Origin: Albula goreensis
Lineage: Eukaryota; Chordata; Actinopteri; Albuliformes; Albulidae
NCBI GenBank assembly: GCA_022829145.1
Contig: CM040745.1
Location: forward strand, 20,174,906-20,238,905
DNA: 64,000 nt
Direction: 5' to 3'
Shown: piece by piece, positions 1-11,180 of the stretch
Layout: each line of letters opens with the position of its first letter
Numbering within the stretch: position 1 is the stretch's first letter
Translations under genes and position numbers: made by a program
The notes under the pieces: model-generated
Told to the model about the DNA's origin: nothing
Seen by the model: only the letters and a program-made list of their open reading frames with translations
Database searches by the model: none

Positions 1-2047
1 TATTTAAAATTCCATTGGCTAGGAGGGCCAAAGCCTATTGGAGAGCCATGTAGTGCCAGGATGTTAGTGCCATGGACTGAACTGAAGCCCATGACAGAAA
101 AATGCTGGGTGTTAAAATACCTTGACTAACTACTGCAGCGACTTTTGTATCCCATCAAGCATGGTGTCGGATGAAGTTCCTCAAGTATTTGCCAACCAAA
201 TGTGGAGCAGGGCTCTCATTCTATTATTACCCTGAAAATGATTGTGCAAAGATTTGATTCCTTTTTCTGAAAAGTATTGCCAATATATAAAGGGGTGAAA
301 TATAAGGCAAATACAAATAGCTCTTCCTAGTCTCTTACTCATGGAGAAATAATGTTTCCAGGAGATTGCAGAAAATAATGGCATGAGACTTCCTTACATA
401 TAATAAAATAATAATGGACCCTATCCCCTTATGATGAGTAATCTGTCAGACCATATGTATATTGACAAAGACATTGCCCTACAGCCTCTGCAGTGTGGGG
501 GTGTCTATTTCCATCTATCTCAGTGAGGATTGCTTACATACAGACCCATTTGCAACACGCATGCACGCGTGTACGCACACACACAGGACAAAAGTACACA
601 CTGCATCAGGGAATTAAAACAAAAGGACACGGATTGAAGGAGAGATGAGGGATCCCTTATGGTCACTTTTTAATGAAACACATGAAGCTCAGATGGAGGT
701 ATGCTAATCCAACCAGCCAATCCCCACTCTGCACCACCCCTATCCTGCCCCAGGGGTGAGGGGACATGGGGGAAGGTTCTCCCCTGCAATTACTTCAAAT
801 ACCACATAGGGAGGAGCATTTAAAAAAAAAAAAATACTTTGATGAGGCTTGCATCTGTGAGAAAGCTGTAAGGTCTGGTTTCTCACTTGAGCCTTATCAT
901 TGTGCATAATGGGATATACACACTGCCTACAGGGCACAGAGTGAAGCCAAAATCAGATCTTCCACTTTTCCATGAGCTTCTTTTCAATGGCATTAAACTT
1001 TGCTTGATGAGAAACATCCACTTAATCTCATGTCAAAAAGAGGTCATCTGGCAGTCTCCACAAAATGAATCTAATCCTCTATTACCATATTTTAAACGTG
1101 CCATTGTGTTTCTGCGGGGTGAACTGACCCATACCTGTCCACGTTGTCTGACATTCACTTTCTCCTCATCTAGTTTGCAAGAAGCCTGCCTTTCATGCAA
1201 CTGTGTTGGTGTTTATATCAGTACAACTTTGCCCTCAGTTCCATAATGCCATTAATGATCTATGTTCTCATGGCATTAAGGACTCACAGTACCCGGTTTA
1301 AGATGTGACCTCTGGATGACACAGCTATCTGACACAGCTGGATGGCACAGATGCCCCTCTGATTGGGATTATGAACTTGATGATTTTATCTGGGTGCTGT
1401 TGTTCTGGATTAACAGAATCGTATTTGTAAGGCTACTGTACATGTTTGCAGTGCCATATGCAATGCCTGCCTAGCATTGTATTAAACCATGTAGACCTGC
1501 CGAGATTCAATCTGTTTTCATTCATCTTTATTTCCACCCAAGAGCTTTTAGGTAACATACAGCAGCAGCAGAGTAGATATAATAACCTAATGGTCCTAAA
1601 ATTGGGTATATACTTCCCTCTAGAGGGTACAATCAGAATTGTATTTAGCCAGGAGGATGACAGTGACTAAATCCATCTGTTAATAAGAGGTTATATAATT
1701 CCGATGATCATAAATTATAATATACTTTCCAGTAAAATATTATAATCTAAAAATAATATTTTGTAGTAAATGACTGAGTATATAATTGTAGTATGGAGAT
1801 ACAAACGTATAAAAAGATAAACAAAGTGGTGGGCCTTTTAAAGGGTAAAAGCTAAATGCTTTATCTTTGTGTTTTCAATGTTTAGCAGATGGAGTTGATG
1901 AACAAGGATATAGCCATGTATTGATATCCCATGCAGCCCATGAAAATAAACACATTTGCTGCCCAGCATTTTTGTAGCCAACAGAATACAGTAGATCTTA
2001 CTTTAATTCTGTATTCTTGTGAAAACTGCAAATGGCAGACAGCTCCT
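1..2047. other. No gene seen, AT-rich
   Basis: Six-frame reading gives only short frames without splice context or recognisable domains. There is an oligo-A run near 820-834. Nothing else is supported. Confidence 0.6.
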
Positions 2048-2073
2048 TTATTATTATTATTATTATTATTATT
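2048..2073. repeat. (TTA)n microsatellite
   Basis: About nine uninterrupted TTA units. Confidence 0.95.
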
Positions 2074-3385
2074 GATGTTGTTATTGATAAGATAATAATA
2101 AGCATGCAGGTGTGATACCTTGCAAGTGTTCCTGCTAATATCCCATAACTGCTACTAAAAACATTAGAATGTTGGTATTGGTTCACTACAGCTTGCAAAC
2201 TTTAGGATGGGTTTAAGCCCAGATTCTTGTTGTTTACAAACTATGCACTTGCTAAAGTCATAATTGTTTAAAAGCAAGTATGTAAGAAAACTTGCTTGTC
2301 TTACGGACATTGCAATGAGCACTGAAGGTGATCAATGAAGGAAAGACTGTGTATGACAATTTCTTTCAAATGCATTTTATTTGAAAACATATTTGGTAGA
2401 CGGCTCTGTCTGTGGTTGTAAGTAACACTAATCCTTTGGTTCTGGAATTAAGTTATATGTGTAGTTTGGGCTATGTGGAAGATAACAGTACTTGAAATTA
2501 TCTTTGAATTTGTAAAATTACTCAGGATCATTAAGGTTTAGCTTAACTCTCAAATGATAGAGTGGCAGCAGGTTACATCAGCAGCTGTAGAGTTCTGTCA
2601 TTCAACAGTATCATTGTTGAAACCCAAGTGAGAGTTTTTTTTTCTCATGGTGAAGTTTTGTCTTGTGCTGAGTAAGTCAGCTGTTGCATATAGACAGCTA
2701 ATAATTTAATTTTAATGATTAAAGAGAGAGACTGATGTATGATTGTGATATGTGTCAGATATATCACTGGTACACAGCAGGAAAATCAAAATCATTGCTA
2801 CAACTGCGACAACAAATTAATTTTACCTTATTAATATTGCAAGTACACATGGATATCAAATCACATCAAGGAAACAAGACATTCATTTGTATTTTTGAAT
2901 GCATATTCCCATAATTAACATTGCACTGACTTATTACAATAGGGCCATAATTACATATCTCTTTTAATTTCTCTTTTGCTAGTTTAACCTCAATAAATCA
3001 CCATCAATGCATAGCGACTACCTGGGTGATGCAAGGCAGTCCACTTACACCAGAATGTTCACTACAATAAAATCTGGGGGAATACTTTTGAATAAAAGAG
3101 GTAAATCTTATTGATACACAGACATTATTAACCCTGGTGTAAGATCTGACTCCCACCTCACAATTTACTGCTGTTGCTTAGTTGTAACTACTTTCTAACA
3201 TTTCTGAAAATGAGAAAGAGAAGAGCACGGCAAAAGTCCAGGAAAAAGTTGCCCTCCTGATTGGCTAAAGATGTGGCCCGACATCTTATGCTCATGGGCA
3301 ACCACAGACAATAATTCAGCTCCTTGATGAACCTTTTCAACCTGAAACAAACACTCCAGGTGGCCTGGGTGACCATGTGGATACC

Positions 3386-3400
3386 ATTGCCATGGAAACA
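3386..3400. promoter_or_regulatory. X-box-like (RFX) motif in a possible conserved non-coding block
   Basis: ATTGCCATGGAAACA closely matches the palindromic X-box bound by RFX factors (GTTGCC-AT-GGAAAC type). It lies in a 3.2-3.6 kb stretch that is less AT-rich and less repetitive than its surroundings. The motif match is seen directly. Enhancer activity is inference, and conservation cannot be tested here. It is about 3 kb upstream of the s100b promoter. Confidence 0.3.
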
Positions 3401-3639
3401 AAAAAGACAAGGCACTGGTATGATCTCATTTCACCTGGCAGCTCTTCATTGGAGCAAGAGAAACAAATTAAATGTCAGTGCTGAAGAGGCTGGGTTTATC
3501 CAGAGAGATCACAGATGGCAGGCAGGCAGGAGTTTAATTCTTTGTAATGACAGCAGTATTTTAGCTCCGTTAAAAAAAAAGCATCTTCAGATTCTGGTGC
3601 AATATAGCACAAAGTCAATTTAATTGTTTTTCCAAATTC

Positions 3640-5650
3640 AAAAGTGAGAAAAATGGAAATGTTATGGGCACCCTTTGGTTGTCTAGTATGCCTTTATTTA
3701 AAATCTTTTTGTTAGAGGAGGAGATTTTTCTTAAACATTGGAGGTGTTTTTTCTTTTCTCTGTACTTGTTGTCAGATCTATATGAATGACTAATCAAAAG
3801 AAGAGGGAATATAATCACCGCAAACCAATGTATGTTTCTTAGAGTTTTATAAATTTCAAGTTAGGTGATTAAGTTTCACACAAAACTAGATTGCTAACCT
3901 GCTCTCACCTACTTGTATTCTCATCCACACATCAATTTGTCTCACATTTCCTACCTGATAATCTTGACCTTCTTCTTCACAGGAAGGTTAACAAAGAGTA
4001 AAATTTATCAGTTGAGCATACTTGCTCTTGCTTTTTATGGATGTTTTGTATTTGTTGATGTTTTGTACATTTGGTGATGCCTGGTTCAAAGTTGCTCTGT
4101 ATAAGTAAAATTATTTGTGAGCTGTAACTTCTTCAATTGCTGATAAGTGAATTTGTAGAACATATTTTCCTTATTGTGCACAAAATTGTGTCACAGGTAG
4201 TAAGGATGAGTGTGCATATAGGTGTCAATATCATTTCACATATCATAAGTATTTATGACACTTGCTTTGTTCTGATATAGTTAGATCCTGGTACTACAGG
4301 GCTGGCATTGGCATTGTCTCTCTTCCTCAACAAGAGTAGTCAATGAAAACACGTGATTGGCTGTTTGGCTGCACTTGATAGTACGCTGTCTGTTTGGAAC
4401 ACAGGGTCTTCCCAGCATCCTCGGCATCGAATCATCATATGTCTGACACAAAGACAGCCAGACACAGGCTCACCAGGATCATCTCAGACAAAGATGCCAT
4501 TCTTCTGTGTTTGTCATGAAACACTCCTATTCACACTAACTGTAACAAGTGTTACAACTGATCCCATTTTCTTTTGTTTCAGAAAGTAACAGTCAGTCCT
4601 TGTGTTTTTGCTTTTTTAAAATAATTGAATATGTGTTTTCTGAAATAATAACATGGAACGGGTGGCAAACATACTTTTAAAGGATGCAAGCCTCAGAGCT
4701 CAAACATCTACTTATATACTGTTGACTAAGGTTTTATGCTGTGATCCCTCTGGATTTTAAGTGTGGAAGGGAGAAACAGTTATTATGGATTATGGATAGA
4801 CAAATGGGTAGCAGGGTCATCTGACCATGCTGGAAAAACACAAGGCACATTTCCAGACACTACATGCAGTGTTTGGAGTCAACAGAAATGTATTGTTGGT
4901 CTATATATCTTATGAAATGTATTTCATAAGAAACAAAGCCACATTTATCATGTAATAGAGAGCACTTTCACAAAGTTGGTTCCTGACCTGATAACAGAAT
5001 GGATGAAATGCTTGTGAAAAAAGGGACCAGGTTTGCACATCAATATTACCTTAGCCTTTACAAATTCTTTTGCGCTATTTCTCATTGTTGGAACAATGAT
5101 TTCACATAGACAAGACTACATTTTGGTAAATCATCTTTTAATTTCTATCAATACATTTGATAGGAAGAGGAAAGGAAGGAAAAACCCTTAATTTTTTATA
5201 GTACAACAAGAAATAAGAAAATTAAAATTTATTTGATAGTATGTGGGTTTAGGCACTGCAACAAAAAAGTAAATGTTTAGAAATCTGGAAAATGAACTTT
5301 GGGGACCTTGCAGAGAATGAATACATACTAAGTAAAATAGAAGAAATGAAAAGACACCCTGGAGACATTTGTTTGAGCATCCTATTTGTAGACAGTCCTC
5401 CCATTATAAATATGTCTCTCAGGTGTAGTTTTACACATTTAAGGCTGCTTTGAAGATAGCAAAATAAAATATACAGTATTCTGTGTTACTCACCCATCTT
5501 TGGGATGTAAAAAAATTAAACAGCTTGCAGTAAATGTTATTGTTCCCCACTTAATAGTCAGAGGACAGCCAGGATAAATGTCTGGCCAACTTCGACCATG
5601 AAAAGGGCCCAGTCATTAACATGCGGTGCCATCCATTTCCTCTGTGGCAA
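3640..5650. other. No gene seen
   Basis: AT-rich non-coding sequence upstream of s100b. The one structured item is a 24-bp palindrome at 4908-4931 (TCTTATGAAAT, two bases, ATTTCATAAGA). Confidence 0.55.
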
Positions 5651-5651
5651 G

Positions 5652-5690
5652 CCTTTGTTATCCAAAGTGCCTGACAACAAACCTTTTGTC
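5652..5690. promoter_or_regulatory. Paired SOX-like motifs upstream of s100b
   Basis: CCTTTGTTATCCAAAG is followed within seven bases by ACAACAAACCTTTTGTC. Each resembles a head-to-head pair of CTTTGT/ACAAAG HMG-box sites, the dimeric arrangement used by SoxE proteins. The site is about 720 bp upstream of the predicted s100b start. S100B is a glial and chondrocyte marker in SoxE-expressing cells, so a regulatory link is plausible but inferred from motif and position only. Confidence 0.35.
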
Positions 5691-6316
5691 TCCATATACA
5701 ACAGTCTCCATGACAATATTAAAGGGAAAGATGAAAATTAACAAGGAAAATGCTAAACAAATGGTAACAGTAAACTGCCTTAATCACAGCTTCTGAAAAA
5801 GACAGGGGTAGTAAGAAACTTAACTTTTTTCTGAGTAAATACAAATGTGTTCGGGTATTCATTGGGAGTAGGGTTGGGAGAAGTGATAATTAAGGATATT
5901 CAACGGATCTCTAATGTGAAACAGAATGAACTGTACACTGATCAATGAATCTTCAATACTTAAACGATCACGCAAATTATGTTTTTAAAATGTAATATTC
6001 AATATATTTATGCCCACCTTGACAGGCACCAATGAGTCACTATGCACTTCCATCAAAATGTCACCAAATGATGATGTTTTCTGGCATAATGTACAGAATT
6101 CTGACCCCTGTGAACTCACTTTAGGTCTTTCCAAGACAAATCACCAAACCTACTCCACACTATACATTCATGTACTGTAGATACAACACAATGCTGATTC
6201 TTCAAGCACAAAGAAATCCACATGCAAATACCACAGTAGCAAAAGGGGCGCACATCAGTGGTCATCTGACTGGTGGCTGAAGAGCCTTGCTTTATTCCAG
6301 TCCAGCTTCACTACTA

Positions 6317-6336
6317 CTGACCAATCCATTGGTCAG
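6317..6336. promoter_or_regulatory. Double CCAAT palindrome in the s100b promoter
   Basis: CTGACCAAT-CC-ATTGGTCAG places two CCAAT boxes in opposite orientations, 75-95 bp before the predicted transcription start. That is the usual distance for NF-Y sites. The sequence is seen directly; factor binding is inferred. Confidence 0.55.
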
Positions 6337-6379
6337 GGAGCTTGACTGATGTCAAAGAGGCTGCTCCCAACCACCTCCA

Positions 6380-6387
6380 TATAAAAG
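6380..6387 (+). promoter_or_regulatory. s100b TATA box
   Basis: TATAAAAG lies about 30 bp upstream of a pyrimidine-flanked CA initiator near 6410 and just before non-coding exon 1. The vertebrate S100B gene is known to have a TATA-type promoter and an untranslated first exon, which fits this layout. Confidence 0.7.
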
Positions 6388-6410
6388 CCCTTGCCTGTCT
6401 CATCCCAAAC

Positions 6411-6457
6411 TCAGCCCCTGTCCTGAAAATAAGGATCCTCACAGCTACATAAGAGTG
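6411..6457 (+). other. s100b: s100b exon 1, non-coding (predicted)
   Basis: A short exon is inferred between the TATA-box-defined start (about 6411) and a consensus donor, AGTG|GTAAGA, with GT at 6458. It contains no ATG, consistent with the S100 family plan of an untranslated exon 1 followed by two coding exons. The 5' end could be off by several bases. Intron 1 would run to 8440 and contains two microsatellites but no other recognisable feature. Confidence 0.6.
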
Positions 6458-7510
6458 GTAAGAAAAACTTTTCCTCTCTTTACTCTCACCGAAGCAAACT
6501 CTCTGGTTATTATTATTATTATTTTTTATTTATTTTTTGTAGTTTGTTTATGATGCATTCATTTAACAATGATTTTGTGGGTAATTGTGAAGTGATATCA
6601 GTTTATTACAGGGTATATGGTTTGAGGAATGGGCAGTCTATCAAATCTATGTGTATGAAATGTGTGTAAAGTATGTAAATATATATAATTTGGGCCTCTT
6701 AACTCATGTATGATTTTTTTTAATTACCATGTGCCTCCGACAAACCAACCTCTACAATGTATCATGTAACTGACCACAAAATACGTATAAATTGAAATTA
6801 AAATGGTGAAAACACAGGTAGCATTCCAAATGGTTCAGAGGAACAATATACTTAAGTAAGAAGTTGAACATTCTACTCAGGAAATCAATGCCATATGTGA
6901 AATACATATGAGGAACTGACTATATCAAATACAATAAAGTCATAAATTTATCTTGCAAAGTAGATATCACATTGTCAGACACTGTAATGTTTGACCAATT
7001 AGCAAGCTAGCTAACGTTTTATTATATATTCCTGCCACCAACAATATTAACCAGTTATTTTCAAAGAAATAAAACCTGAAGTAGCTATAGTATATCCTCA
7101 ACATAATCACAAATGAGGTGCAGAGCAGAACAGACACACTATCCATTTCATTTCATCCATCCACTACAGTAAATAATGCCTAAATCAAGAAGTGCTTGTT
7201 GGGTGCGAAAAAAAAATAAAACACCACTGTCTGCAGAGATCCAGAAGGGTCTGATTTGAAATCATTTTTGTAAGCTCAATAATTTTAGTGATGTAGCCAC
7301 CTAACTTTTTCCACTCCAATAAATGCAAATCAGGTGAAGGTGGGACTTCAATTGTAAATGACTATTCACAGCCACATTTTTTTCTTGTGGTTCTTCTCAA
7401 TATAGTGCACCCCAGGGCTGGCTGTAACACTTTTTACTCACAGAATCAATGTATTTTACAAGATTAATTACAAGATCAATAGAAAATGTAAAGTCTTGGA
7501 TAGAAATTGG

Positions 7511-7622
<112 letters not shown>

Positions 7623-8262
7623 CTTGAGGCATTTCAGAGTTAGGCTTGCTTTTAATGCAACCAATTCAAAATATAAAGTCAAACTGCAGCATATTTGCAA
7701 ATGTCAAAATATGTATTCACAATTTTTAATAAACAGACGAACACACTTCTCTTGCCAAAGGTTTTTCCACATTTGAACATGTCCTGCATTATAACATACA
7801 TACAGTGAGATAACCTGCCCCACAAAGGCTGAGGCAAACCGGCCCCACCCCATCCAACCTGTTCAGTCCATTTTTAAGACAGCAACCACACAACTTTATC
7901 TAGCAAAACAGAACCAGACTCACAACTTACAGTAACAACTATCCCTCTTCTCTTTCGATAGAAATAAATGTTTATAGTTACACTACACATAAATGCAATT
8001 AATGAGAAAAAAAAAAAAACATTTTATCATAAAAAAAGATTTGCTTGGACATATGAACTCAAAATGATCCTTACCTCAAAGTGTTGTGCCTCCTCAATGC
8101 ATGCAGGAAAAAAAATGTTTCAGCACCCCATGGTGTGGTTGTGATTATTTATTTTGTGATGAGGTCAACCAGCCCAAACACAGACAAAGCCATTTCCAAT
8201 CATTGACAGTATTACGTAAATTTAGCAATTTCAGTCATGTATAAAGGGAAGACTACAATATT

Positions 8263-8335
8263 TATGTATGTATGTATGTATGTATGTATGTATGTATGTA
8301 TGTATGTATGTATGTATGTATTTATGTATGTATGT
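8263..8335. repeat. (TATG)n microsatellite in s100b intron 1
   Basis: About 18 TATG units with one TTTATG interruption near the 3' end, ending about 105 bp before the exon 2 acceptor. Confidence 0.97.
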
Positions 8336-8460
8336 TTTTAAATAATTGAAACAGTAATATGAATTCATACCTAAAATGAGGGGCAATGGATTTCACTCAT
8401 GTATGAGTGGTCTCTTTAATCTCTAATCTTTCTTTTTCAGCTTGAACATTATAACTGAGA

Positions 8461-8925
8461 ATGACTGACTTGGAGAATTCCCTGGCCACCATTATTGAAG
8501 TATTCCATAAGTATGCAGAGAAAGATGGAGACAAGCATAAACTGAAGAAAAGTGAACTTAAAGAATTGATTAACAATGAATTATCTGCATTTCTTGGGGT
8601 GAGACAAAAGCTCTGTGTGCTAATATATCACCAACATTGAAAAGTACTTATTAATTTTAAAATTAAAATTTATTTTAAGTCAATTAATTTTAAGTCAAAA
8701 ATATTAATTTCATCTTCATATTCTCAAAGCGAAATGGATCATTGAATGAAAATATGACCTCTGTTTTGCCACCAGCATGTCAAAGACCAGGCCACTATGG
8801 ACAGTCTGATGGAGAGTCTGGACACAGATGGAGATTCCGAATGTGACTTCCAGGAGTTTATGACCTTTATCACCATGGTGACCATCTGTTGTCATGAAAT
8901 CTTTGAACATCTTGAGGATGAGTAG
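8461..8925 (+). CDS. s100b: S100 calcium-binding protein B (S100B), two coding exons
   Basis: S100B is a small homodimeric EF-hand calcium sensor, cytoplasmic and secreted, best known from glia. Coding exons are 8461-8598 (exon 2 begins at 8441 after TCTTTTTCAG and ends at GGG|GTGAGA) and 8776-8925 (acceptor GCCACCAG, stop TAG). They are joined in phase 0 and encode 95 residues against 92 in mammals. The N-terminal pseudo-EF loop spans about residues 19-32 and contains GDKHKLKKSELKELINNELS, which is nearly invariant in vertebrate S100B. The C-terminal canonical loop is residues 62-73 (DTDGDSECDFQE), with ligands D62, D64, D66, E68 and E73. Zn ligands equivalent to the mammalian site are present (H16, H26, H86, E90), as is the conserved Cys85. 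The C-terminus ends FEHLEDE, slightly longer than the mammalian FEHE. The gene is intact and converges on the LRR gene downstream. Other S100 paralogues are a less good match because of the KHKLKKSELKEL loop. Confidence 0.95.
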
Positions 8926-9451
8926 GCTTCAGCTCAAGTAGAAGCAAAAATAAGTAGAAAAAATATTACTATAACAAGATACATGTCAAAGCTTTTTTCA
9001 CTAAAATATGCAAAATGTCAGATGAAAGTGTTTATTCATTGTCATTAGCTTTAATCAGGCCAGATTAGTAAACTTAACCCAACTGGAGCCTGGTGATGTC
9101 ATTTCTGAACCTGACTCACAGAGGAACTGAAAGCTCTTTTAAAACATTTAACAGTATGAACAATCTGATTATCTTATTTGGCTTATGGGGTGGAAATCAT
9201 ATTACATTTTATTTAAAATATTTATCATAGGAGGCTGGACCATATTCAACATTTTCTTTTGTACATATCATTATCTGCATAGACAACACCTGAAGTAGCA
9301 ATGATAGTGTGATATTCATTTCAGATAGCTTGGTCCTGACTCATATTGCTGAGTCTTACCAATGCATCGCTACCTATATAGCATGTTCAGCACTGTTTTC
9401 CTCTGTTCTGTTAAGGGAAGAATAAGAATACAAGATTTATATATAAATATA
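8926..9451 (+). other. Probable s100b 3' UTR, end not defined
   Basis: Non-coding sequence after the s100b stop. No convincing AATAAA precedes the repeat at 9452, so the transcript end cannot be placed. AATAAA strings occur only further on, around 10.4-10.6 kb. Confidence 0.35.
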
Positions 9452-9923
9452 CAGTGCATTCGTTTTTTAAGCAAACTTAAAATATGCAAATTTGCTTTAA
9501 TGCCCCTTGAAACACGATTAAAAAATTATCGCTTTACGCGACATTACGCACGAGTGGTATTTTTAAAATAATATTATTATTTATATTATTACATAATATT
9601 TAATAATATTAGAATTGGCAAAGGAAATTACAAGTGGTATCTAAAGTAATGTACAACATTTATTTAGCAGAAATGTAATTATATACTGTACCATTAGCAT
9701 TATCCGATATCCCCTCTCCCAATATCATATCCACTCTCTCTTTCATAGATTCCCACTAGTTCTTTGTATTTTTTTTACCAAATTTTCAGAGTAAGTTAGT
9801 CGACTTTATGCAACTGTGACTCAAGCATTTCCATTAATTTAAATGGGGATATTAGACTTGAATGTTTTTGTTTTACGCGACCCTTTTCAGGACCACATCT
9901 TCGCATAAAATGTGAATGCACTG
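9452..9923. mobile_element. MITE with CAGTGCATTC terminal inverted repeats
   Basis: The left end CAGTGCATTC follows a TA. The right end GAATGCACTG is its exact inverse and abuts a TG/TA microsatellite that has probably overwritten the second TA. The interior is non-coding and carries two related TTTTACGCGAC or CTTTACGCGAC strings. Length 472 bp. The CAG terminus and TA target suggest a mariner/pogo-type non-autonomous element; the family name is not certain. Confidence 0.6.
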
Positions 9924-9930
9924 TGTGTGC

Positions 9931-9986
<56 letters not shown>
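9924..9986. repeat. (TG)n(TA)n compound microsatellite
   Basis: A TG run switches to about 22 TA units, directly abutting the MITE right end. Confidence 0.95.
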
Positions 9987-9992
<6 letters not shown>

Positions 9993-10907
9993 CATATGTG
10001 TTCACATGGATCAAGCAAAAAAGAAACAAGGTCAACAAAACACTACTAGCAACCCTGTGATCCAACAGTCAAACCAGAATGGTCATGGTTATCTCTTTTT
10101 TTTTTTTTTTTGTTTTTGTTTTTCAATTAATAGCTACATAATACATAAATTAAGATATTTATGATTTTTACTTTTCACTCTAAAATATAACTGCAGTAAA
10201 CTGCATTATACATTTCTTAATGACTCTCTGAAAAAGGATTAGATGAACAGCACATTGTATGCTTCATACATAAAAACCCAGGACAAGAAGAGCAATGACC
10301 TGTAGGTGCAATGCTTCTAACCACTCTGTGAGCAGAGGCAGGCAACATATGTTTTTTGTAAATATATTTCTTACATGTCAAATTGTTTAGCTGGCTGGCA
10401 AGCAATGATTTGAAATGTTATAATTTTATATGACACACAATAAAAAAATGATGAATTATGTTGTTTTGAAAGACTGCTGCTATGTAATATGAGGACATGA
10501 ATAAAATGCTCCCTTTAAATGTTAATGTCTTGTGTTTGCATTGCAACATTTTAGGCCTTCTATGCATTGATAATTGCACTGCAGGAAGACAATGACTGGG
10601 GTCTGGTTTCAATGAATATTTATCATAAATTTCAAATAAATGTTGGATTTTGGTTATGATTTAATTATTGCAGAATTTATACGTAGTTGCATAACAAACA
10701 AACGAACAAAAAACACCTTTCCATTGTTTCATTGACAGTAATATTACCCATTGATGATTTTTTTTATTTTTCGTGAAATGTTGTGTTCATTAAATCTAAT
10801 ACATTTTCAAGTTCCTTCGTTCTGCTCACCCACAAAGTATGCCCTTCATGCACGAAGGTTATCTGTCCACTGCAATACATGTAAAAGACAAAATGTTAAT
10901 ACAATGT
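9987..10907. other. Non-coding interval between convergent genes
   Basis: AT-rich, with a T-run near 10097-10113 and AATAAA strings on the plus strand around 10.44, 10.50 and 10.63 kb that could terminate a long s100b transcript. No coding frame supported. Confidence 0.4.
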
Positions 10908-10913
10908 TTTATT
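10908..10913 (-). terminator. Possible polyadenylation signal of the LRR gene
   Basis: TTTATT on the plus strand is AATAAA on the minus strand, 268 bases past the LRR stop codon. It is the first canonical hexamer noticed downstream; use is inferred. Confidence 0.4.
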
Positions 10914-11180
10914 TATAGCCCAGTTTGGATTTAATAGGCACAGATAACACTCTTCAAAGTCTTAATTTAAAGTCATTCATTTGATTGATATCAGTCAAAA
11001 CCAACCACAGAAAATTGCTTGGTAATATCTCTAATTAAACAGAACAGGTCAATTTTCTAAAGCATGTTTAATGTGCTAATTTTAAAACTCAGATTTCACA
11101 GGATTTCAGTTGTTAATTGACTATTGCTACTATTCTAAACTGTTTACTTTTCTTTAAGGACTGCCAATACCAGTAGAGCC

